64,000 nt of DNA from JAJDXO01 sp965207535 (GCA_965207535.1 CBDBMR010000014.1:248001-312000); one strand, 5' to 3'; numbered from the stretch's first letter, positions 8,598 through 16,399 are shown. The notes: generated by a model from the sequence alone, not told the origin. Numbers and translations: made by a program.

Positions 8598-9560
8598 TCA
8601 CAGAAGGGCTTTTATGTCGCCGGGCAGGCCGCTCCGGAATCTCAGGAATTCGCCTGTTTTCGGGTGTTCGAAGCCCAGAACGCAGGCGTGAAGCGCCTGG
8701 CGGCCGAGCCCCGAAACGGCGTTCCCGAATCCTTCACCAACACCGTCCAGCCGGCGCCGGCCGGCCCGGCCGTAAAGCGGATCGCCGATGATGGGATGGC
8801 CCCTGGCGCTCAGGTGAACGCGGATTTGATGGGTGCGCCCGGTCTCCAGCCTGCATTCCACCAGGCTCGCCCAGCGGTTGACCGTCCTCAGCACCCGGTA
8901 GTGGGTGACCGCTTCCTTGCCGCCCCGGGCGATGACGGACATCTTTTTCCGGTTCCTCGGATTCCGGCCGATATTTCCGGTGATGGTGCCTTCCTTGGGC
9001 GACGGCGCCCCCCAGCACACCGCTTGGTACGCGCGCTCCAGGGAATGCTCGGCAAACTGCCGCGCGAGCGAGGCATGGGCGGCATCGTTCTTCGCCGCCA
9101 CCAGCAGTCCCGATGTGTCCTTGTCGATCCGATGGACGATCCCCGGCCGGGCGACCCCGCCGATTCCCGACAGGGAATCGCCGCAATGGGCCAACAGCGC
9201 GTTGACCAGCGTCCGGTCCAGGTTGCCCGCCGCCGGATGCACCACGAGACCCGCCGGCTTGTCCACGACGATCAGGTGTTCGTCTTCGAAGGCGACGGCG
9301 AGCGGGATCGGCTGGGCGATGGGCCGGGCGGGCGCCGCCTCGGGGATGCGCACCTCGAAGGTCTCGCCCGGTTTGACCCGCCGGGAGGGCTCGGATACCC
9401 TCGCGCCCGCTTGGCTGACCGATCCGCCGGTGATGAGGGCCTTGATGCGGCTGCGCGATACGTCGGGCAGAGCGTCCGCCAGCATCCGGTCCAAACGGGT
9501 CCCCGCGCCGCTCTCGTCGACGGTCACATGTCGGATATCTTGCCGGCCGGCGGGGGTCAT
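8598..9560 (-). CDS. rluD: 23S rRNA pseudouridine synthase, RluD/RluA family
   Basis: A 320-residue RNA-modifying enzyme. An S4 RNA-binding domain occupies about residues 20-75 (RLDRMLADALPDVSRSRIKALI), followed by the RluA catalytic domain. The catalytic Asp is Asp146 in HRIDKDTSG. Later family motifs (GRTHQIRVH and GDPLYG) are intact. Domain order and length match RluD, which modifies helix 69 of 23S rRNA, though RluC-type specificity cannot be excluded. It converges with purA and is divergent from the small membrane protein gene that starts 23 bp away. Confidence 0.88.
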   Translation of the reverse strand: MTPAGRQDIRHVTVDESGAGTRLDRMLADALPDVSRSRIKALITGGSVSQAGARVSEPSRRVKPGETFEVRIPEAAPARPIAQPIPLAVAFEDEHLIVVDKPAGLVVHPAAGNLDRTLVNALLAHCGDSLSGIGGVARPGIVHRIDKDTSGLLVAAKNDAAHASLARQFAEHSLERAYQAVCWGAPSPKEGTITGNIGRNPRNRKKMSVIARGGKEAVTHYRVLRTVNRWASLVECRLETGRTHQIRVHLSARGHPIIGDPLYGRAGRRRLDGVGEGFGNAVSGLGRQALHACVLGFEHPKTGEFLRFRSGLPGDIKALL

Positions 9561-9583
9561 CCTCTGGAAAATGACGCAGTTTC

Positions 9584-9901
9584 ATGGGTGTACACAAGGG
9601 ATTAGTCGCATTGGTGGTGGGGATGGCGGTGCTGATCGCCGCCGGCCTGATCGCCGTCGCCTGGGGCCTGGTCTCGAAATCGGGTGATGCCGGCGTCTCC
9701 GGGATCGCCGACGGCGCCCCGGCGGGAAGCTTCGGCAATGTGGACGTTCCCCTGGCCGGCGGCGAAAGCATCCTGTCCGCCCTCCCGTCGGCGGGCCGCG
9801 TCGTGGCGCATATCCAGTCCCGTGAGGGCCCGGAACGGCTGGTGATCCTGAACCCGGTCACGGGTAAGGTTACCGGGCAATTCACCTTCAAGACCCCTTA
9901 G
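9584..9901 (+). CDS. Small membrane protein of unknown function
   Basis: A 105-residue protein with one hydrophobic segment at about residues 6-30 (LVALVVGMAVLIAAGLIAVA) and a periplasmic-looking remainder. The C-terminal half (LPSAGRVVAHIQ and ERLVILNPVTGKVTGQF) resembles short beta-strand domains found in small alphaproteobacterial proteins beside rluD. No catalytic motif is visible. It starts 23 bp from divergent rluD and ends 17 bp before the JAMM peptidase gene, so it is probably co-transcribed with the latter. Function is unknown. Confidence 0.65.
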   Translation: MGVHKGLVALVVGMAVLIAAGLIAVAWGLVSKSGDAGVSGIADGAPAGSFGNVDVPLAGGESILSALPSAGRVVAHIQSREGPERLVILNPVTGKVTGQFTFKTP

Positions 9902-9918
9902 CCGGTGCCCGAAAGGAA

Positions 9919-10374
9919 ATGACTTTAGGCGACGAGATCCGATTTACCGCCGGCCAGATCGATCAGATCGGCGCCGAGGCGGAGGCCGCCTATCCGGAGG
10001 AATGCTGCGGCCTTCTGGTCGGCGTGCTCAAGGGACATGTCTATGAGGTGAGCCGCGTGGTCGCTTCGCCCAACATCGTTGAAGCCCGCGCCCACGACCG
10101 GTTCGAGGTCGATCCGCAGGTGCGGATCGATCTCATGCGCGATTTGCGCCACACCGGTGAATCGATCATCGGGCACTATCACTCCCATCCCGATCACGGC
10201 GCGGTCCCCTCGGAGACGGACCTCGCCCAGGCTTACGAGCCGGAGATGGTTTGGGTCATCACGTCGGTCCTGGCCGGACAGGCCCGCGAATCGGCAGGCC
10301 ATGTTCTCGACCCCGCAACCGGCCGTTTCCGTCAGATCGAGCTTCGGGTGGACGGCGCCGTCAGCGGATTTTGA
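9919..10374 (+). CDS. M67-family JAMM/Mov34 metallopeptidase
   Basis: A 151-residue MPN-domain protein with an intact zinc site. Glu28 lies in YPEECCGLLVG and the JAMM motif His88-x-His90-x7-Ser98-x2-Asp101 is in GHYHSHPDHGAVPSETD. Prokaryotic members remove C-terminal residues from small ubiquitin-like or sulfur-carrier proteins such as ThiS, MoaD or CysO. No sulfur carrier or ThiF-like gene lies next to it, so the target is unknown. The ATG at 9919 follows an AAAGGAA ribosome-binding site. Confidence 0.85.
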   Translation: MTLGDEIRFTAGQIDQIGAEAEAAYPEECCGLLVGVLKGHVYEVSRVVASPNIVEARAHDRFEVDPQVRIDLMRDLRHTGESIIGHYHSHPDHGAVPSETDLAQAYEPEMVWVITSVLAGQARESAGHVLDPATGRFRQIELRVDGAVSGF

Positions 10375-10395
10375 CCGCCGGAGTCATCTGATGCC

Positions 10396-10425
10396 GCTTG
10401 ATCCTGCTTGATCCCACTTGATCCA
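10396..10425. repeat. 10-bp tandem repeat, three units
   Basis: Three consecutive units of the form (g/a)CTTGATCC(t/c/a) at 10396-10405, 10406-10415 and 10416-10425. Each contains TTGATC, and the last one falls at the -35 position of the tRNA-Glu promoter. Confidence 0.8.
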
Positions 10426-10446
10426 TGGGGGCCAAATAGGTTAAGA
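10418..10446 (+). promoter_or_regulatory. Putative promoter of tRNA-Glu
   Basis: TTGATC (10418-10423) and TTAAGA (10441-10446) are 17 bp apart and end 18 bp before the mature tRNA 5' end. The -35 box is part of the third unit of the 10-bp tandem repeat. Confidence 0.45.
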
Positions 10447-10464
10447 CGAGCGCCCTTTTGCGCC

Positions 10465-10540
10465 GTCCCCATCGTCTAGCGGCCTAGGACATCGGCCTCT
10501 CACGCCGAAAACGGGGGTTCGAGTCCCCCTGGGGACGCCA
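10465..10540 (+). tRNA. tRNA-Glu (anticodon CTC)
   Basis: A 76-nt cloverleaf starting GTCCCCA and ending in GGGGACG plus encoded CCA. The acceptor stem GTCCCC/GGGGAC, the anticodon stem TCGGC/GCCGA with loop CTCTCAC (anticodon CTC) and the T arm with GGTTCGAGTCC are all readable. CTC decodes GAG. The 3' end borders the region carrying the nuclease-like gene, a common integration position for foreign DNA. Confidence 0.95.
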
Positions 10541-10685
10541 TTTCTTCCAATCCTCCAAAACCGCCGTGTATTGACCCACGTGCCGACCATCGGGCAACTC
10601 GCTACCGCTGGTTGGATATTCGATCTCGTGGGGCCTAGTCCGAAGCCCTATCATAAGGAGCCGCAAACATCACTTAGTCCAAGGA

Positions 10686-11900
10686 ATGGAAGACGCGATG
10701 GTGAACCAATACGCAACCCCGGTCCTAATCGGTCCAGACGATTCGGAGTGCCAACTCACCCGGACGCCATTGGATGTTGGCAGCCGGGCGTCTGGCTATG
10801 ACGAGAACTGGTTGCAGGACATTTTGTTTCGCCATCCAGCTTGTCTTCCAATTTCCGAGATCAACCAGAGTTTTTTGGGCCTGGTACCGTTGGCCCGAGA
10901 GGTGTCAACACCCGCGGGATACATCGACGTTCTCTATGCGACCCCCGAAGGCCGCTTGGTCCTTGCCGAAGCGAAACTGTGGCGCAATCCGGAGGCTAGA
11001 CGGGAAGTAATCGGACAGATATTGGATTACGCAAAGGAAATCGCCCGTTGGTCTTACGAGGACCTACAGCGCGAGGTATCCCGCGCAGCGGGTGAACACG
11101 GCAACTATGTGTTTGAGGCAGTAAAGCGCGAGCACCCTGACGTCGACGAGATTTCCTTCGTCGATGGTGTATCTCGCTCACTGCGCACCGGCGACTTCCT
11201 ATTGCTCATCGTCGGCGACGGTATCCGTGAAGGTGTCGGTGCGATCACCGAGTTCCTCGATCGGAATGCAACACTTCAATTCACGTTCGGTCTCGTTGAG
11301 ATGGGCGTCTATGAAGTGCCGGAACGCGGCCGACTACTTCAGCCACGAGTCATTGCTCAATCTGTAATTGTTAAACGTTCAGTTATCGAATTTGCCGACG
11401 AAGGCCTCCGAGCCCGTGACCAGACCGATGAAATGTTGGAGGACGAAGAATTAACGGATCTGCAACGCTTTTATCAGGACTTCTGGACCGAGTTCCTGAC
11501 GGAACTGAAGCTAGACGACGTATCCCAACCGCTCCCCAACCCGACCACGATCGGTAGGGTATTCATTATACCAAGCGCCTGGGATCAATCTTGGATCACA
11601 TTATTTTTCTCTAAGGCAAAGAACGAAGTCGGCCTTTTCCTAACGTTCTACAAGGGAGACTTCGCCGATAGGGCCTATGCCTCGCTGCGGGAGGAGCAGA
11701 GTCAAATTGATCGAGAACTGAATTTGCCTGCCGAGTGGCGTAACGACGACGGAAAGTATCGGATTGTTGCCAAGAAGCGGTTTTCCGACATCTACGACAC
11801 GGCCCATCGGGAGGAAATAAAGTCATTCCTGACAGCAGGTTCGAATGCATTCGTGAATACATTTCGCCATCGCATTGAACGCATTATCAACCAAGGATAA
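10686..11900 (+). CDS. PD-(D/E)XK nuclease-like protein next to tRNA-Glu
   Basis: A 404-residue protein not assigned to a named family. Residues 78-111 carry a PD-(D/E)XK pattern: Asp81 in GYIDVLY, Glu95-x-Lys97 in LAEAKLW, and a trailing Gln111 in EVIGQILDYAKEIARW. The C-terminal half (from about residue 260, with WITLFFSKAKNEVGLFLTFYKG) is unrecognised and may be a target-recognition or DUF4268-like domain. Base composition is clearly less GC-rich than its neighbours, and it stands alone 145 bp after a tRNA, both signs of transfer. A second ATG at 10698 is an alternative start. A role in defence or repair is possible but unproven. Confidence 0.7.
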   Translation: MEDAMVNQYATPVLIGPDDSECQLTRTPLDVGSRASGYDENWLQDILFRHPACLPISEINQSFLGLVPLAREVSTPAGYIDVLYATPEGRLVLAEAKLWRNPEARREVIGQILDYAKEIARWSYEDLQREVSRAAGEHGNYVFEAVKREHPDVDEISFVDGVSRSLRTGDFLLLIVGDGIREGVGAITEFLDRNATLQFTFGLVEMGVYEVPERGRLLQPRVIAQSVIVKRSVIEFADEGLRARDQTDEMLEDEELTDLQRFYQDFWTEFLTELKLDDVSQPLPNPTTIGRVFIIPSAWDQSWITLFFSKAKNEVGLFLTFYKGDFADRAYASLREEQSQIDRELNLPAEWRNDDGKYRIVAKKRFSDIYDTAHREEIKSFLTAGSNAFVNTFRHRIERIINQG

Positions 11901-12024
11901 ATCGTCCACAATTTATCATTCAGCCCTCCCCCACCACCGGGTTCCGGCCGACGTAACGGCCGCCGGGCAAGTCGCTGCCCTCGGGGAAGTCAACCGCATC
12001 CGGATCGCCGCCCAAGGAGCCGGC

Positions 12025-12330
12025 CTACTCTTCGGGTTCGGTGGTGAACATCAAGGGGTAGCCGTTCTCGCGCCCCAGATCGGTGGCCTCGGTGGCCTTG
12101 GTCTCCGCCACGTCCTTGGTATAGACGGCGACGACGCAGACATCCCTGGTGTGCGCCGTCATCATCACATGCATCGCTTCCTCCTCGCTCATCCGGAAGA
12201 CCTTCTTCAAGACCACGACGACGAACTCCCTGGGCGTGTAGTCGTCGTTCAGCAGGATGACCTTGTAGAGACGCGGGCGCTGCGTCTTCTTTTTGGTCTC
12301 GGTCTTAGGCTTGAGGTCGGTGTCGGCCAT
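12025..12330 (-). CDS. clpS: ATP-dependent Clp protease adaptor ClpS
   Basis: A 101-residue adaptor that delivers N-degron substrates to ClpAP. The core is typical: YKVILLNDDYTPREFVV forms the substrate pocket, followed by KVFRMSEEEAMHVMMTAHTRD and KDVAETKATEA. The N-terminal tail is charged (KPKTETKKKTQRP). A clpA gene, often adjacent, is not in this window; the IS5 element and catabolic genes begin 170 bp upstream of its start. Confidence 0.93.
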   Translation of the reverse strand: MADTDLKPKTETKKKTQRPRLYKVILLNDDYTPREFVVVVLKKVFRMSEEEAMHVMMTAHTRDVCVVAVYTKDVAETKATEATDLGRENGYPLMFTTEPEE

Positions 12331-12502
12331 CGGATTGCCCTAGCGATGCTCTCCGCTTCACCCGATGGCCCATTTTCGCATGAAGTCGCCTTTCGGTTCA
12401 AATCGGGCGGCGGCCCTGCCGACCGGAAGGCATCTGGTAGCGCGCGCCTGCGCCATGGACAGCGGGTATGAGGCGTGGCCCCTGAACGGGGATTGACCCC
12501 TA

Positions 12503-13345
12503 GGTCCTGTTGACAATTAACGGACTATTCATGGTTGGCGTGATTCAAGCAAGACCGTTTCAACTGGCGGGAGCGTGTCATGCTTCGACGGGAACTGACG
12601 GATATGCAATGGGACCGGATCAAGGGTTTGGTTCCGGGCAAAGAGGCGGATCGCGGCTCCACGGGTCGGGACAACCGCCTGTTTGTGGACGCCGTGCTGT
12701 GGATCGCCCGGGCGGGTTCGCCGTGGCGCGATCTGCCGGACGCCTTCGGCAACTGGAACAGCGTCTACGTGCGCTTTTCGCGGTGGGCCAAGGCGGGGGT
12801 TTGGGAGAGTCTTTTCAATGCCTTGGCGGAGGATCCCGACTTCGAATACCTGATCGTGGATTCGACCATCGTGCGGGCGCATCAACATGCCGCCGGCGCA
12901 AAAGGGGGGCTCAGGCTCAGGCCATCGGCCGCTCGCGCGGCGGCCTGACGAGCAAAATCCACATCACCGTCGATGGCCTGGGCAATCCCTTGCGGTTCAT
13001 CCTCACCGGCGGCCAGGTGGGCGACGTCACCCAGGCCGAGGGGCTGATCGCCGGGCTGCCGGGCGAGACCCTGATCGCCGACACCGCCTACGACGCGAAC
13101 CGCTTCCGCGCCCGCCTCGACAGCGCCGGGATGGTGGCGGTGATCCCCTCCAACCCGTCGCGGGCACAAGCCGTGCCGTACGACCCCGAACTCTACAAGG
13201 AAAGGCACGTCGTCGAATGTTTCATCAACAAGATCAAGCACTTCCGCCGCATCGCCACACGCTACGAAAAGACCGTCACCGCCTACATGGCCATGCTGTG
13301 CCTCGTCGGGGCGCTCATTTGGATGCGATAAATGTCAACAGGACC
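12503..13345 (+). mobile_element. Complete IS5-family (IS427-like) insertion sequence
   Basis: An 843-bp element with perfect 13-bp terminal inverted repeats (GGTCCTGTTGACA at 12503 and its reverse complement at 13333-13345). It is flanked on both sides by TA (12501-12502 and 13346-13347), matching the short TA duplication of IS427-type elements. It carries one transposase gene split in two phases. Both ends and the coding region look intact, so it may still be active. Its right end sits exactly in the stop codon of the neighbouring BKACE gene. Confidence 0.9.
12580..13331 (+). CDS. IS5-family transposase, two frames joined by -1 frameshift
   Basis: The first frame (12580-12948) encodes the N-terminal DUF4096-like part (MLRRELTDMQWDRIKGLVPG) and the first catalytic Asp (LIVDSTIVRAHQH). 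At the AAAAGGGGGG run near 12900-12909 a -1 shift leads into a second frame that continues AKGGAQAQAIGRSRGGLTSK through to TAA at 13331. That frame carries the second Asp (LIADTAYD) and the Glu region (ERHVVECFINKIKHFRRIATRYEK). Programmed frameshifting is the normal mode for IS427-type elements, so this is probably functional rather than broken. Confidence 0.88.
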
Positions 13346-14274
13346 TAGAACTTCACCTGGTCGCCGCCCTTGAGCTTGAGGCGCTCGCGGGCTTCGGCGG
13401 GCGTCGCCACGTCGAGGGACAAATCCTCGACGATGCGGCGGATCTTGGCGACCTGATCGGCATTGGATTCCGCAAGCGCGCCCTTGCCGATATAGAGGCT
13501 GTCTTCCAAGCCCACCCGGACGTTGCCGCCCAGGATGGCGCCGGTGGTGACGAAGCTCATCTGGTGGCGGCCGGCGGCCAGGATGGACCACTCGTAGTTT
13601 TCCTCGCCGAACAGCTTGTTGGCGATGCGGCGCATGTGAACCAGGTTTTCGATGTCGGCGCCGATGCCGCCCAGGATGCCGAAGATGGTCTGGACGAAGA
13701 CCGGCGGCTCGATCAGGCCCCGGTCGATGAAGTGGGCGAGATTGTAGAGATGCCCCATGTCGTAGCACTCGAACTCGAAGCGCACGCCATGGCCTTGGCC
13801 CAGCTCCTTCAGCACCCATTCGATGTCCTTGAAGGTGTTGCGGAAGATGAAGTCCCGGGTCATCTCCAGGTACTTGGGCTCCCACTCGTGCTTCCAGTCG
13901 TAGGGCTTGTCGAGGATGGGAAACAGGCCGAAGTTCATGGAGCCCATGTTGAGGGACGTCATTTCGGGGCTCGCCCGCAAGGCGCCCGCGCACCTCTCCT
14001 CCAGGGTCATGCCGTGACCGCCGCCGGTGGTGATGTTCACCACCGCATCGGTGGACTGCTTGATCCGGGGCAGAAACTCCATGAACACGTCCGGGTCCGG
14101 GGTCGGCGAGCCGTCCGGATTCCGCGCGTGCAGGTGGAGGATGGAGGCACCGGCCTCCGCCGCGCCGATGGCCTGCTCGGCGATCTCGTTGGGCGAGATC
14201 GGCAGGTGGTCCGACATGGTCGGCGTGTGGATGGAGCCGGTGACGGCGCAGGTGATGATGACGCTGTTGGCCAT
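13345..14274 (-). CDS. BKACE family beta-keto acid cleavage enzyme (DUF849)
   Basis: A 309-residue TIM-barrel enzyme of the 3-keto-5-aminohexanoate cleavage family, which condenses a beta-keto acid with acetyl-CoA to give acetoacetate and a new CoA ester. ITCAVTGSIHTPTMSDHLP at the start and the zinc-binding His47/His49 (ILHLHARNPDG) are typical. NITTGGGHGMTLEER and GRHQMSFVT add support. The substrate is unknown; only kce-type members act on the lysine pathway. Its TAG stop codon straddles the IS5 boundary and is preserved by the insertion. It lies 21 bp after a cyclase-family gene in an apparent operon. Confidence 0.88.
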   Translation of the reverse strand: MANSVIITCAVTGSIHTPTMSDHLPISPNEIAEQAIGAAEAGASILHLHARNPDGSPTPDPDVFMEFLPRIKQSTDAVVNITTGGGHGMTLEERCAGALRASPEMTSLNMGSMNFGLFPILDKPYDWKHEWEPKYLEMTRDFIFRNTFKDIEWVLKELGQGHGVRFEFECYDMGHLYNLAHFIDRGLIEPPVFVQTIFGILGGIGADIENLVHMRRIANKLFGEENYEWSILAAGRHQMSFVTTGAILGGNVRVGLEDSLYIGKGALAESNADQVAKIRRIVEDLSLDVATPAEARERLKLKGGDQVKF

Positions 14275-14295
14275 GTCCTTGTCCCCTAGGGTCGG

Positions 14296-15072
14296 TTAGT
14301 CGTCGAAGATGGCGACGGCGCGGGTCCAGCCCGCCGAGGCGCCGCGAATTTTCACCGGAAAACAGGCGATCTGAAAGCCGTCCCCCGGCAGTTTTTCGAG
14401 GTTGTGGAGTTTCTCCAGGTGACAGTATCCGATCTCCCGGCCCGCCTTGTGACCCTCCCAGATCAAATCGGCATTGCCGGTCTCGGCATACTTGTCCTTG
14501 GTGTGCACGAACGGCGCGTCCCAGCTCCAGGCATCGGTGCCGGTCACCCGGACGCCGCGCTCCAGCAGGTACAACGTCGCCTCCCGGCCCATGCCGCAAC
14601 CGGACGCCACGTAGTGATCGGTGCCGTAGGCATCGCCGGCGGCCGTATTGACGACCACGATCTCCATCGGCTGGAGTTCATGCCCGATCCGCTCGAGTTC
14701 GGTCTCCACGTCTTCCGGCTGCACCACATAGCCCGCCTCGAAGGCGCGGAAATCGAGCTTCACGCCGGGATTGAAGCACCAGTCCAGCGGCACTTCGTCG
14801 ATGGTGATCGCCCGGTCGCCCCTGTCCATGGTCGAGTGAAAGTGGTAGGGCGCATCCAAGTGGGTGCCGTTATGGGTCATCAGCCGGATCCACTCGATCG
14901 CCCACCCCTCACCGTCGGGAAGGTCCTCTTCCTTGAGGCCGGGAAAGAACGAGGTGACGTCGGACGCCGTGTCCTTGTGGGTCAAATATTCGATCCTGGG
15001 CTCATAGCCCGGCGGATCCGAGATCACATCGTTCTCGAGATGCATGGAGATGTCGACAATCTGTCGGCCCAT
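14296..15072 (-). CDS. Cyclase-family metal hydrolase (kynurenine formamidase-like)
   Basis: A 258-residue member of the cyclase/kynurenine formamidase fold. The metal motif HxGTHxDAPxH is complete at residues 67-77 (HNGTHLDAPYH). The family hydrolyses amides and cyclic amides such as formylkynurenine or isatin; the substrate here is not known. A GGAGGG ribosome-binding site precedes the ATG. It sits between BKACE and a second cyclase gene in the same direction, suggesting successive hydrolysis and C-C cleavage steps of one pathway. Confidence 0.85.
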   Translation of the reverse strand: MGRQIVDISMHLENDVISDPPGYEPRIEYLTHKDTASDVTSFFPGLKEEDLPDGEGWAIEWIRLMTHNGTHLDAPYHFHSTMDRGDRAITIDEVPLDWCFNPGVKLDFRAFEAGYVVQPEDVETELERIGHELQPMEIVVVNTAAGDAYGTDHYVASGCGMGREATLYLLERGVRVTGTDAWSWDAPFVHTKDKYAETGNADLIWEGHKAGREIGYCHLEKLHNLEKLPGDGFQIACFPVKIRGASAGWTRAVAIFDD

Positions 15073-15111
15073 GGCCGGACCCTCCGCCTGACGTTTCGCC
15101 TGCTTGATGGT

Positions 15112-15163
15112 CTACTTTATCGCCTTATTTGATTGCCTTATTTTATCGCCTTATTTGATCGCC
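15112..15163. repeat. 13-bp tandem repeat, four units, at a gene end
   Basis: Four contiguous 13-bp units (15112-15124, 15125-15137, 15138-15150, 15151-15163). On the minus strand they read GGCGAT(C/A)AAATAA with small changes. The unit closest to the gene holds the last codons and TAA stop of the 341-residue cyclase; the others repeat that stop region three times downstream. Confidence 0.85.
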
Positions 15164-16176
15164 TGGGGATTGATCGGCGAGCCGGTGCCCTTGCTGATCA
15201 CCAGGGGCGGCGCGCAAAGGAAAAACTCGTAACGGCCGTCCTTGGCGCAATCCTCGACCAATTCCCTGAGATACCAGATCTCGCCGTGCACGATGCCGAT
15301 GTAGGGGATGGTCACCTGGTGCCAGGGCTGAAAGATGCCGGGCACGGTCTGGTTGGGACGCACTTCGATCCCCCAGGTGTCCGAGCAGATGCCGGCGATC
15401 TGCTTTTCGTGGATCCAGTCGACGGTCTCGAAGGCGAGGCCCGGCGCATCGCCGGCGGCGTAGCCGCCCCACTCGCCCTTGTCCAGGCAGTCGGCCATCT
15501 GGCCCGTATTGACGATCACGAAGTCGCCCCGGCGCACCTCGACGCCCTGTTTCCTGGCGGTCGCGTCGAGATCGCGGATGGTAATGCCGTAGCCGTCGGC
15601 GAGGCGCTTCTTGCCCTTGTGGCGGGCGACGTCCAGCAGCACGCCGCGGCCGACCATCTTGTTGGCGAAATGCTCGATCCCGTTCTTGTGGGCGCCCCGT
15701 GCGTCAACCAGCGCGGCGGGGTAGCCGTTCCACATCTTGTCGCCGGTGAACACATGGGCCAGCGCGTCCCACTGGCTCGCGGTCTGGGTCGGCAGATTGA
15801 TGAAATCGTCCGCCCAGCGGATGCCATAGTCCTTATCCTGACGGCCGGCGATGGCATCGGTGCCGGTGGCGATCATGTGGTGCATGGTGTTCCATCGCCC
15901 GCCCCAAATGCCCTGTTGCGGCCCGTTTTCGTCGAGTTCCAAGCCGAGCCGGAAAACCTTGCCCTCCTGGATCAGTTGGGCGGCGGCGATGATGTCCTCT
16001 GGCTGAATGTAGTTGAGCACGCCCAGTTGGTCGTTCTTGCCCCACTTGCCCCAGTTGGAGAGCTGGCGGCCCTTGCGGTTGATATCCGCCTGGCTCAGCA
16101 GCTTCTTCTTCCGGCGGGCGGGTTTGGTCTTGCGGGTAGGTTTTTTTGCAGCTTTTTTCGCAGGCGTGCGTGCCAT
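15151..16176 (-). CDS. Cyclase-family protein with histone-like N-terminal tail
   Basis: A 341-residue protein of the second cyclase subfamily. QTASQWDALAHVF replaces the GTHxDAP motif, FVIVNTGQM and GICSDTWGIEVRPN follow the subfamily pattern, and PWHQVTIPYIGIVHGE ends the fold. The first 26 residues are unusual, being rich in Lys, Ala, Pro and Arg (MARTPAKKAAKKPTRKTK and on), like histone H1 tails. A GGAGG site five bases before the ATG supports this start, so the tail is probably translated. Its stop codon lies in a 13-bp tandem repeat. Confidence 0.8.
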   Translation of the reverse strand: MARTPAKKAAKKPTRKTKPARRKKKLLSQADINRKGRQLSNWGKWGKNDQLGVLNYIQPEDIIAAAQLIQEGKVFRLGLELDENGPQQGIWGGRWNTMHHMIATGTDAIAGRQDKDYGIRWADDFINLPTQTASQWDALAHVFTGDKMWNGYPAALVDARGAHKNGIEHFANKMVGRGVLLDVARHKGKKRLADGYGITIRDLDATARKQGVEVRRGDFVIVNTGQMADCLDKGEWGGYAAGDAPGLAFETVDWIHEKQIAGICSDTWGIEVRPNQTVPGIFQPWHQVTIPYIGIVHGEIWYLRELVEDCAKDGRYEFFLCAPPLVISKGTGSPINPQAIK

Positions 16177-16318
16177 CGGGGCCTCCCTGATTTCATGGCG
16201 TTCGTGGGGCCGGGCTCGAAACGGCCCGTCATTGGGCCTGTGATTTTAGAGGCGCAATGGCAGAAGTCCATTGGTGATTGCGCACCCGGCAACTGGGAAT
16301 TGAGCACCTCTAATGCGC

Positions 16319-16347
16319 CTGACAGCGCCCGGCCGGGCGGCTATAAC
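16319..16347 (+). promoter_or_regulatory. Promoter of the amidase operon
   Basis: CTGACA (16319-16324) and TATAAC (16342-16347) are 17 bp apart and end 52 bp before the amidase ATG. Both boxes match the consensus at five of six positions. Confidence 0.6.
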
Positions 16348-16399
16348 AGCCTCTGACGATCGATCATAATTCCCGCCCCGCACCAGGACTTTCCGATCC

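Noticed and set aside
8553..9605. A 350-codon open frame on the plus strand
   Set aside because: It is antisense to rluD, whose catalytic motif and S4 domain are intact.
10484..10666. A 60-codon minus-strand gene running through tRNA-Glu
   Set aside because: Most of its ending is the antisense of the tRNA, a known source of false genes. Only the upstream part is kept as a finding about similar flanking segments.
13283..14599. A 438-codon open frame on the minus strand overlapping BKACE
   Set aside because: It is in another phase of the same region; the BKACE and cyclase frames carry the family motifs.
15133..16356. A 407-codon open frame on the plus strand
   Set aside because: It lies antisense to the 341-residue cyclase gene, which has clear motifs and a ribosome-binding site. 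Long antisense frames are expected at this GC content.
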